Source: Treponema sp. UBA4377 (GTDB lineage Bacteria; Spirochaetota; Spirochaetia; Treponematales; Treponemataceae). From it: a stretch of DNA of 46,643 nt. Positions 40,875 through 46,643 of the stretch are shown here, piece after piece (the stretch's first letter is position 1; the number at the start of each line of letters is the position of its first letter). A program made the position numbers and the translations under genes. Under the pieces are notes generated by a model. It was given only the letters and a program-made list of their open reading frames with translations. It did no database searches and was not told the DNA's origin. The stretch lies in the NCBI GenBank assembly GCA_002391235.1, contig DGRX01000013.1:145825-192467 (forward strand). Direction: 5' to 3'.

Positions 40875-40918
40875 CGTAAATATTACCACTAGCAAAAGCG
40901 CGCTCGGCGCGCTATAAT
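40875..40918 (+). promoter_or_regulatory. Promoter cassette of hisC (third copy of the galT-type element)
   Basis: GTAAATATTACCACTAGC, then AAAAGCGCGC-TCG-GCGCGC and TATAAT (40913-40918). TAGCAA (40890-40895) is 17 nt before the -10. It differs from the galT version (minus strand, 16183-16226) at only a few positions. The ATG follows after 6 nt. Confidence 0.75.
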
Positions 40919-40924
40919 ACGCGC

Positions 40925-42043
40925 ATGCTATCCACACGAATGAAAAACTTGGACCCCTACAAGCCGGGCGAGCAGCCGCGCGACAGGGACTACATAAAGC
41001 TCAACGCAAACGAAAACCCTTATCCGCCCGCGCCAAGCGTGGCCGCCGCCGCCGCGGAATTCCTAAAGGAAAATCCGCAAAAGCTGGCCCTTTACCCCGA
41101 CCCCGACGCCAACGAGCTTAAGGCGGCGCTCGCCGACCTTTTGAACAAGTCGGGCGGCGTTTTGTCAAAGAACCAACCCTTTGAGGGCGGCTTTAAGGTC
41201 ACCCCCGACATGATTTACATAGGGAACGGAAGCGACGAAGTTTTGTCCTTTGTCTTTTACGCTTTTTTTGACTCCGACAAAAAGCTTGTCCGCCCGGAGC
41301 ATTCCTACAGCTTTTATCCGGTCTACTGCGGCTTTTACAATATTCCAAGCGACATCGTCCCCTTAAAGGGCGATTGGAGCCTTGACGTGGACGAGATGGT
41401 TTTTAGGGCCAACAAAAACCATTCGTCAACGATTTTCGCAAACCCAAACGCGCCCACGTCGCTTGGCCTAAGCCGCGACCAAATCCGCGCCTGGATCCGC
41501 CGCGCGCCCAAGGACCGCGTCTTTGTCGTGGACGAAGCCTACGTGGACTTTGGCGGCGAGACCGTCCTTCCGCTTTTGGCCGAGTTCAAAAACCTTGTCG
41601 TCGTCAGAACCTTCAGCAAAAGCCTTTGCGGCGCGGGCCTTAGGTGCGGCTACATCGTGGCAAACCCGGAGCTCGCGCAGGCGGTGACCACTGTAAAAAA
41701 TTCATTAAACCACTTTCCGCTTGACGCCTTTACCCAAAAGTTCGCGCTGGAGACATGCAAGGCCGTTGGCTACTACGCGGATTGCGCCCGAAAGGTTGTG
41801 GCCGAGCGCGAGTCCTTCATCGGCTTTTTGCGCGAGCGCGGATGGAACGCGCTTCAAAGCCAGACAAACTTTGTCTTTTGCCAAAAGAACGGCGTGGACG
41901 GAAAGGCCGTTTACGAGGCGCTCAAAAAAGAGGGCATCCTTGTCCGCCGCTTTGACACGCCGGGAATCGAGCAGTGGCTTAGAATAACAATCGGAACGGC
42001 TGGACAAATGTCGGCGCTTAAGGCCGCGATGGCGGCTTTTTAG
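40925..42043 (+). CDS. hisC: Histidinol-phosphate aminotransferase
   Basis: PLP-dependent class I/II aminotransferase; converts imidazole acetol phosphate to histidinol phosphate in histidine synthesis, and related enzymes can act on aromatic amino acids. The 372-residue protein shows YIKLNANENPYPPAP, LYPDPDANELKAAL, IFANPNAPTSLGLS, VVDEAYVDFGG and the PLP lysine motif RTFSKSLCGAGLRCGY. No other his genes are present. The ATG at 40925 lies 6 nt after the TATAAT, implying a leaderless mRNA. A 119-nt gap with a hairpin separates it from the next gene. Confidence 0.93.
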   Translation: MLSTRMKNLDPYKPGEQPRDRDYIKLNANENPYPPAPSVAAAAAEFLKENPQKLALYPDPDANELKAALADLLNKSGGVLSKNQPFEGGFKVTPDMIYIGNGSDEVLSFVFYAFFDSDKKLVRPEHSYSFYPVYCGFYNIPSDIVPLKGDWSLDVDEMVFRANKNHSSTIFANPNAPTSLGLSRDQIRAWIRRAPKDRVFVVDEAYVDFGGETVLPLLAEFKNLVVVRTFSKSLCGAGLRCGYIVANPELAQAVTTVKNSLNHFPLDAFTQKFALETCKAVGYYADCARKVVAERESFIGFLRERGWNALQSQTNFVFCQKNGVDGKAVYEALKKEGILVRRFDTPGIEQWLRITIGTAGQMSALKAAMAAF

Positions 42044-42107
42044 GAGGCTAGCGGCGACGCGCTTGCTTCCAAGCCAAAAAACATAAGACGCCGCATAAGC
42101 CGCAACA

Positions 42108-42135
42108 TTCGCGCTCGCTGCCAAGCTCGCGCGAA
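42108..42135. other. Hairpin between hisC and the phosphoesterase gene
   Basis: TTCGCGC / GCGCGAA arms with inner GCTC / GAGC-type pairing. It lies within a GC-rich stretch at 42044-42140 that has further partial complementarity (CGC-rich blocks). No T-run follows on the plus strand, so it is not a classical terminator. Confidence 0.4.
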
Positions 42136-42162
42136 CAGCGGTATTGATAGGAGGAATGAAAA

Positions 42163-42846
42163 ATGAAACTTCTTTTAATATCAGACTTGCACGGAAACCT
42201 TGACAACTTGCAAAAGTTGGAAGGCCAGATAAAAAGCGCCGACGCGGTTTTGTTCGCGGGCGATTTTAGCAAATTCAAAAAGACCGAGACCGGCCTTCCT
42301 TGCGCCGAAAAAATGCGAGAGCTTTGCCCCAATCTTTTTGCTGTTCTTGGAAACTGCGACGAGCCTAGCCTTTTGGAGTCAATCGAAAAGCTTGACATAA
42401 GCGTCCAGCGCTCGCTTGCGAGTTTTGAAGGTCTTGTCATAGCGGGCTCGGGCGGCGGATCAAAGTTCACCGGCGAGACGCCCAACGAGCGCGACGAAGA
42501 CGATTTGCAAAGCGATTTTGACGTGATAAAAAATTCCGGCCTGGAAGAAGAAGGGCAGTGGAGCAACTTGATTTTGATAAGCCACAACCCGCCCAAGGCG
42601 CAAAGCGTTGATTCGCCGGCGGAGGGCGTTCACGCAGGAAGCCAGCCCTTCACCGACTTTATCGAAAAGACAAAGCCCCTTGCCGTCTTGTGCGGACACA
42701 TTCACGAAGGAAAATGCGTTGAAAAAATCGGCGAGACTGTCGTGGTCAACCCCGGCCCGCTTTGCGAAGGAAACTACGCCGTCATGGAAATAAAAAAAGA
42801 CGGCGACTCTTGGAAAGTTGCCGACACGCAGTTAAAGAGCCTTTGA
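42163..42846 (+). CDS. Metallophosphoesterase (YfcE/MJ0936-like)
   Basis: A 227-residue cytoplasmic calcineurin-like phosphoesterase. All five motifs are visible: LISDLHGNLDNL, FAGDFS, LGNCDEP, ILISHNPP and CGHIHEGK, which bind two metal ions. A region around residues 100-130 (GGSKFTGETPNERDEDDLQS) and VVVNPGPLCEGNYAVMEI near the end are family-typical. The substrate (nucleotide diester or other) is not inferable. AGGAGG lies 8 nt before the ATG. It may be co-transcribed with hisC. Confidence 0.88.
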   Translation: MKLLLISDLHGNLDNLQKLEGQIKSADAVLFAGDFSKFKKTETGLPCAEKMRELCPNLFAVLGNCDEPSLLESIEKLDISVQRSLASFEGLVIAGSGGGSKFTGETPNERDEDDLQSDFDVIKNSGLEEEGQWSNLILISHNPPKAQSVDSPAEGVHAGSQPFTDFIEKTKPLAVLCGHIHEGKCVEKIGETVVVNPGPLCEGNYAVMEIKKDGDSWKVADTQLKSL

Positions 42847-42864
42847 TCGAAAAATACTAGTCAT

Positions 42865-44187
42865 TTATACCCCCCCCCATTCAAAGGTATAGGTTTTTTG
42901 CCTGCCCAAGCCTTCGTATTCGGCCTCGGGGACTTCCTCAAACTTGTACAAGTCCTTTAGCTGGAGGAATACGTCTTCCGAAACGTGGATGGAATTGGCT
43001 TGCGCGCTTTGCTGCAAGCGTTCGGCGAATGACATCGCGGAACTCCAGGCGTTAAAGACAAAGTTTTGCGTTCCCACAAGGTTTGCCACAAAGGGGCCGC
43101 TTGCGATTCCAATCCGCACTTGCAAATTCATGCCGTTGGAGTCGTTGCTCTTTTTTAGCATGTTGAGGATTTCCATCGCAAAGTGAATCAATTCAGAGGC
43201 GCTGGACCTGTTCTCTTCGGGAATGCCGGCGACAGCCATGTAGGAGCTTCCGACGATTTTTAGTTTTTCGATGTTGAAGGTTTCGGCCGCTCCGTCGATT
43301 CTGTCGTAAAAGCTGGACAAGTATTTTGAAAAGCGCTCGATTCCCATTCGGTTTGAAAAGCGAGCAAAGTCAACCACGTCCAGCGACAAGACGCAAGCCT
43401 CCTGGAAAAAGCTGTTGGTCTTTTCCAGGCTGTCCATGCTTTTTCTGCTGAGCGTTGAAGTCGAGTAAAATTTAAGCAGTTCCCTGGCTCGTTTGTTGGC
43501 GTGCGAAAGGCGGCTTATGGTTTGCGCGTCTGGATTTTCAACCGTAAAGTACATTATGAAAAGGGTGACCGCGCAGCCAAAGCTTACCAAAAGCAGTTCC
43601 CTGTTGAACATTTGCACAAAGGCGATCGTTCCTTCCATAAAGCAGAACGAAAGAATCGAAAGCAATTTTGAAAGCGGAACGTGCTTAAAGTTGAGCATCA
43701 TTACAAAGAGAACGAATGCCACCGAAAAAGTCGAGAATACGTAAATCAAGTCCGACGGAAGGCCGTACGAAAAAATCTGCCTGCCGTAGCCGGAGTAGTA
43801 GAGCGTGTTGGCGCAAATCAAGCCTATGATCACAAGGACGACGACGCCCAAGAAAATGATGACGCCTTCCTTGATTTTACGCCTGTACACTGGAATGCCT
43901 TTGTTCATTGTCGTGGCCACCGCGTAGGAGTCGATCGCATAAATGTATAAAAGCATGGCTATCAAGTAGCCCTTTGAAAGAATGTCGTTTAAAAGCGGAT
44001 ATTCGTCGCGGTGGTTTATTGAAATGACGCTGGCTATGTCAAACGCCAAGACCAAAAAGGTTATTAAAAGCAAAAGCTTGTAGAGCCTGTTTGGAAGCGA
44101 GTCCCACTTTACCTTTTTAAAAAAGGCGAACGTGAGGATGACTATATAAATTAGGCCGGCGATTTGAAATTCGATAGAGACAGACAT
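42865..44187 (-). CDS. 7TM protein with degenerate class III nucleotidyl cyclase domain
   Basis: A 440-residue protein: about seven membrane segments (residues about 5-215), a linker, then a class III adenylate/guanylate cyclase fold at about 264-435 (VLSLDVVDFARFSNRMG, LKIVGSSYMAVAGIP, VRIGIASGPFVANLVG, SFAERLQQSAQ). The first metal Asp (Asp270), the purine-selecting Lys310 and Arg390 are kept. The second metal Asp is Ser314, the second selectivity Asp is Asn379, and the transition-state Asn is Ser386. A homodimer would thus lack key residues, so it may be a pseudocyclase or nucleotide sensor. A TTGCTT-17-TACAAT promoter lies 8 nt before the ATG. The C-terminus is read through a run of nine G. 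Confidence 0.88.
   Translation of the reverse strand: MSVSIEFQIAGLIYIVILTFAFFKKVKWDSLPNRLYKLLLLITFLVLAFDIASVISINHRDEYPLLNDILSKGYLIAMLLYIYAIDSYAVATTMNKGIPVYRRKIKEGVIIFLGVVVLVIIGLICANTLYYSGYGRQIFSYGLPSDLIYVFSTFSVAFVLFVMMLNFKHVPLSKLLSILSFCFMEGTIAFVQMFNRELLLVSFGCAVTLFIMYFTVENPDAQTISRLSHANKRARELLKFYSTSTLSRKSMDSLEKTNSFFQEACVLSLDVVDFARFSNRMGIERFSKYLSSFYDRIDGAAETFNIEKLKIVGSSYMAVAGIPEENRSSASELIHFAMEILNMLKKSNDSNGMNLQVRIGIASGPFVANLVGTQNFVFNAWSSAMSFAERLQQSAQANSIHVSEDVFLQLKDLYKFEEVPEAEYEGLGRQKTYTFEWGGV
42870..42878 (-). repeat. Homopolymeric G9 tract at the 3' end of the cyclase-like gene
   Basis: Nine G on the coding (minus) strand encode the final Trp-Gly-Gly-Val codons. Loss or gain of one G would change only the last two to five residues, because stops follow quickly in both other frames. 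Confidence 0.9.
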
Positions 44188-44240
44188 ATTATCCTATTGT
44201 AAACCACTTTCCGCTAAAAAGCAAGTTTTTTCGCGCGGCC

Positions 44241-45227
44241 TTATTCGCTGGCTCCGCTTTGGCAGAGCCTAAAGCCTAAAAAGTTGTAGCATTCGTTGGG
44301 GTCGTAGCCGTAGCGGTCGCCGCAGTAGATGAAGCCGGTGTAGGGCGACCAAGAGCCGCCGCGGCAAACGCGCTCTTTTCCAAAGTCGGGGCCGGCGGCG
44401 CGCTCGACGCCTTCGGTTTCCTTGTAGTCGGCAAGCCAGTCCCAGCAAAATTCAAGGACGTTTCCGCTCATGTCGTAAAGGCCCGACGCGTTTGCCCTTC
44501 CGCTTCCGGGCGCGGGCTGCTCGTCCTTTGTGAAGACCGTTCCGGCGGTTCCGACGACGCGGGTTTCGCTTGCGTTGGAGTCAAACCATGCCACGTCGCT
44601 TTCTGTCACGCTGTCGTCGGTTTGTCCCGAGGCGAGCGCGCCGTTTTGAAAGCCCTTCGCGGTCTTTCGCGCGGCGTATTCCCATTCTGTTTCGGTGGGA
44701 AGGCGGTATCCGTCGGCCGACCAGTCGCAGGAGCACTTGTCCAGCGCGGCGCTGTCTGTGGAGTCCTTCAACACTTTTCCGTTAAGAGTGTAGCAAGGCT
44801 TTTTTCCGCTCATTTCGCTAAGGGCGTTGCACCAAACGGCCGCGTCGTACCAATTGATCATCGTAACCGGCTGGTAGCTTCCAATCGCGGTGGGCGCGGC
44901 GCCGCGCTTTCCGGAGGAGCCTTCCTGACCGGGATTGGCGAACGTGTATCCGTTTTGCTCGGCGTAGATGCGGCCGACGTACCACAAGTTGTAGGTGGTT
45001 TCGTAGGCGTTCATCCTAAAGGGCTGGACAAAGCGCTCCGCCGTGTAGCTTTGCGTGTTCTCGCCGATTGTGTAAACGTCGTATTCGGCTTCGGGCGCGG
45101 CGGCCTTAAAGGCGACCATGTTTATGTCGTTGAAGCCCGAGCCGGCCTTTGGGGATTTTCTTATAGAGCGGGCAAAAAGCGGCGCGCAAAGAATGAGCGC
45201 GCAGGCCGCCGCAAAAATTCTTTTCAT
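44241..45227 (-). CDS. Secreted SUMF1/FGE-sulfatase-domain protein (not a true formylglycine enzyme)
   Basis: A 328-residue protein with a signal peptide (MKRIFAAACALILCAPLFA). The rest is one SUMF1 (C-type-lectin-like) domain: YETTYNLWYVGRIYAEQNGY, PVTMINWYDAAVWCNALSEM, GYRLPTETEWEYAAR, GLYDMSGNVLEFCWDW, VCRGGSWSP, NFLGFRL. True FGEs carry a copper-binding Cys pair after RGGSW; here the first Cys is replaced by Ser (GGSWSP), so oxidase activity is unlikely and a binding or structural role is more probable. It overlaps the corA stop by 4 nt (ATGA) and is co-transcribed with it. Confidence 0.9.
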   Translation of the reverse strand: MKRIFAAACALILCAPLFARSIRKSPKAGSGFNDINMVAFKAAAPEAEYDVYTIGENTQSYTAERFVQPFRMNAYETTYNLWYVGRIYAEQNGYTFANPGQEGSSGKRGAAPTAIGSYQPVTMINWYDAAVWCNALSEMSGKKPCYTLNGKVLKDSTDSAALDKCSCDWSADGYRLPTETEWEYAARKTAKGFQNGALASGQTDDSVTESDVAWFDSNASETRVVGTAGTVFTKDEQPAPGSGRANASGLYDMSGNVLEFCWDWLADYKETEGVERAAGPDFGKERVCRGGSWSPYTGFIYCGDRYGYDPNECYNFLGFRLCQSGASE

Positions 45228-46279
45228 TTCATTGCCTCCAAGTTAAGCTCTTGCGCTTCCAAGGTCTTTTTAAGGCGCCTGATTTCGGCGCGCTTGGCGC
45301 GGTTTTTCTTTTTCTTTTCTCTGTTGGCGGAAGACTTTGTTCTGTCCATAAGCGAAAGGCGCAAGAGCGTCACCATTACCGCGAACAGGCAGAGCATCGT
45401 GATTATCGCGCAGCCGAACAAGCCGTAGCGCGCGAAGGGCAGCTCCACGTTCATTCCCCAAAAGCTTGTGATGAAGGTCGGAACGCTGATCGCGACTGTG
45501 ACGATGGTAAGCTTTTTCATCACTCCGTTCATGTTGTTTGAGATGATCGAGCCAAAGGTGTCGCTCATGCGGCTGAATGTGTTGGAATACGTGTCCGCCA
45601 TTTCCAAGGCCTGCCGGTTGTCGACTTCAACGTCGTCAAGCCAGTCCAAGTCGTCCTCGTCGAATTTTAAAAGGCGGGTCTTGCGCAGCTTTTCCAAAAG
45701 CAGTTGGTTTGACTTGATGGAAGTCGTGAAGTAGACCGTCGATTTTTCCAAGTTCAAGAGCTGAAGAATTTCCTTGTTCTCAACGGCGTACTGCAATTCT
45801 CCTTGGATGCCCGAGGCGCGGCGGTTGATTTCCTTAAGGTATCGCAAGTATGTTATGTCGGCGCGGCTGAGAATCTGGATCAAAAAGGCCGGAAAGTCGT
45901 TTAGGTTTATGTTCTTTACGCGGCCCGCGGAAAAGTCCTTTAGCACTTCGCAGTCGGTCCAGCAAATCGTGATGATGTAGTTTTTCATCAAGATTACGCC
46001 GAGCGGAATCGAAAAGTACGACACTTCCGCCGTGGGAACGAAAATCGGAAGCCTTGTGATTGTAAGGATGTAGGTTTCCGCGTCCTCGATGCGCGAAAGC
46101 TCGTCGGGGTCAAGGATGTCTATTATGTGCTCTTGCTCGATTTTAAATTCTTTTTCAAGAATGTTTATGTCTTCGCGCGTGACGTTGCGGGCGTCGACCC
46201 ATACGCGCTTGGAGCTGATGAGGTTTTCTTTTTCTGTGTCAACCAGCTTTCCGCCTTCTTGCTGCCAGTAAGTGATCAT
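45224..46279 (-). CDS. corA: CorA-family magnesium/divalent cation channel
   Basis: A 351-residue inner-membrane protein. The long N-terminal cytoplasmic domain contains TRLPIFVPTAEVSYFSIPLG and helical bundles; two membrane segments lie near the C-terminus, with the signature SFWGMNVELPF between them. A basic tail of about 45 residues follows the last segment, longer than usual. I start it at the ATG at 46279, which has GGAGAG upstream; starting at 46348 adds a hydrophobic extension lying over the promoter. It is first in a two-gene unit with the SUMF1-type protein. Confidence 0.93.
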   Translation of the reverse strand: MITYWQQEGGKLVDTEKENLISSKRVWVDARNVTREDINILEKEFKIEQEHIIDILDPDELSRIEDAETYILTITRLPIFVPTAEVSYFSIPLGVILMKNYIITICWTDCEVLKDFSAGRVKNINLNDFPAFLIQILSRADITYLRYLKEINRRASGIQGELQYAVENKEILQLLNLEKSTVYFTTSIKSNQLLLEKLRKTRLLKFDEDDLDWLDDVEVDNRQALEMADTYSNTFSRMSDTFGSIISNNMNGVMKKLTIVTVAISVPTFITSFWGMNVELPFARYGLFGCAIITMLCLFAVMVTLLRLSLMDRTKSSANREKKKKNRAKRAEIRRLKKTLEAQELNLEAMK

Positions 46280-46309
46280 CAGAGCTCTCCAACTAAAAAA
46301 AATCAAAAA

Positions 46310-46338
46310 ATTATACCAAAAAACGCTTTTTTTTGCAA
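46310..46338 (-). promoter_or_regulatory. Sigma70 promoter of corA
   Basis: Minus strand: TTGCAA (46333-46338), 17-nt spacer, TATAAT (46310-46315). Predicted leader of about 25 nt with an SD. Confidence 0.75.
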
Positions 46339-46408
46339 TATTTTTCAAAAATAAGCCAAAATTTTAACAAACTCCTATATCTTTAAAGCAACGGAGCGTA
46401 AAAAAGTT

Positions 46409-46609
46409 ATGGAAAAAAGAATTGTTTTTGGAACGGAGGATTCCACGGAGTCCTTTAAGATTTATTCAATCGTCAAGATGGAGCGGAGGCCAAAGTCCCT
46501 TTTGGCCCGAAGAGGAAGGCCCCTTGCGGCGCCGGATTTTTCCTGGCCGCCCAAAAAGTCCGGAAGCCTTATAAGCGACGCCGGACGCGGCGGGGAGGAC
46601 AAAAACTGA
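46409..46609 (+). CDS. Small hypothetical protein
   Basis: A 66-residue basic ORF beginning MEKRIVFGTEDSTESFKIYS. It has no recognised domain, signal peptide or membrane segment. ATG at 46409 is preceded by CGGAG at about 13 nt, a weak ribosome site. TATATC at about 46375-46380 could be a -10. It is divergent from corA and is the only candidate gene in the last 300 nt. It may be real or chance. Confidence 0.4.
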   Translation: MEKRIVFGTEDSTESFKIYSIVKMERRPKSLLARRGRPLAAPDFSWPPKKSGSLISDAGRGGEDKN

Positions 46610-46643
46610 CGCGGCGCGACCTTAAGGCATTCAAAGACCAAAA

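Noticed and set aside
42865..42885. Poly-G tract as an on/off phase-variation switch
   Set aside because: It is in the last four codons and both alternative frames stop almost at once, so the protein would remain essentially intact.
44241..45227. Formylglycine-generating enzyme (sulfatase-activating)
   Set aside because: The copper-binding Cys pair is incomplete and no sulfatase gene is nearby; only the SUMF1 fold is supported.
1..46643. CRISPR arrays, insertion sequences, prophage or rRNA/tRNA genes
   Set aside because: No regularly spaced direct repeats, transposase or phage genes, or RNA gene signatures were seen on either strand.

Overview
The window reads as chromosomal DNA of a spirochaete, most likely a commensal or gut-type Treponema. 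Reasons: a T. pallidum-like potABCD locus; a DUF2259-type secreted protein; a 1,389-residue membrane-anchored TPR protein that resembles spirochaetal periplasmic flagellar collar proteins; several 7TM signalling proteins; short spirochaete-style lipoboxes; G+C near 50%; and an alanine/lysine-rich histone-like tail of the kind common in treponemes. Genus is inference; no rRNA or tRNA gene is present to confirm it. Genes are tightly packed on both strands, with several convergent pairs whose stops overlap.

Layout. 1-6023 (minus): malQ followed by a very large GH13 glycosidase that runs off the left edge with a Lys/Ala/Pro-rich tail. 6211-7203: PflX-like radical SAM protein. 7503-7940: membrane-anchored Holliday-resolvase-like endonuclease. 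8108-13393 (minus): potA-potB-potC-potD plus a second potD paralogue. 13514-16176 (minus): galT-azlC-azlD. 16275-19534 (plus): secreted transglutaminase-like protein and a LacI-type ligand-binding domain fused to GGDEF. 19531-22317: trpR-like repressor (minus), then an unknown gene, an XRE-cupin regulator and argR (plus). 22312-25018 (minus): two 7TM HD-GYP phosphodiesterases. 25172-27254: gltX-luxS. 27330-27854: small lipoprotein. 28105-32885: collar-like TPR protein and a dolichol/phytol-kinase-like membrane protein. 32882-35693: three membrane or secreted proteins of unknown role. 35797-38503: U32 peptidase-family protein and ssb. 38650-40566: unknown 638-residue protein. 40925-42846: hisC and a metallophosphoesterase. 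42865-46279 (minus): 7TM protein with a degenerate class III cyclase domain, SUMF1-type lipoprotein or secreted protein, corA. A small ORF lies at the right edge.

Functional themes: alpha-glucan and galactose use (GH13, MalQ, GalT); polyamine import; c-di-GMP turnover (one sugar-sensor-like GGDEF protein with an I-site, two HD-GYP proteins), with a related 7TM sensor reused in front of the cyclase-like protein; amino-acid-responsive repressors (ArgR, TrpR-like).

The strongest unexplained signals are non-coding. (1) About ten genes have a good sigma70 promoter whose -10 box ends only 6-10 nt before the start codon, so the mRNAs should be leaderless or nearly so. (2) One promoter cassette recurs almost unchanged directly in front of galT, the 16275 gene and hisC; between the first two it forms a perfect 30-bp inverted repeat. 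(3) Two families of structured intergenic elements (four and three copies) have conserved unpaired blocks and stems that covary between copies, as expected of structured RNAs or mobile hairpin elements. Coordinates of starts were adjusted to these promoters and to Shine-Dalgarno sequences.
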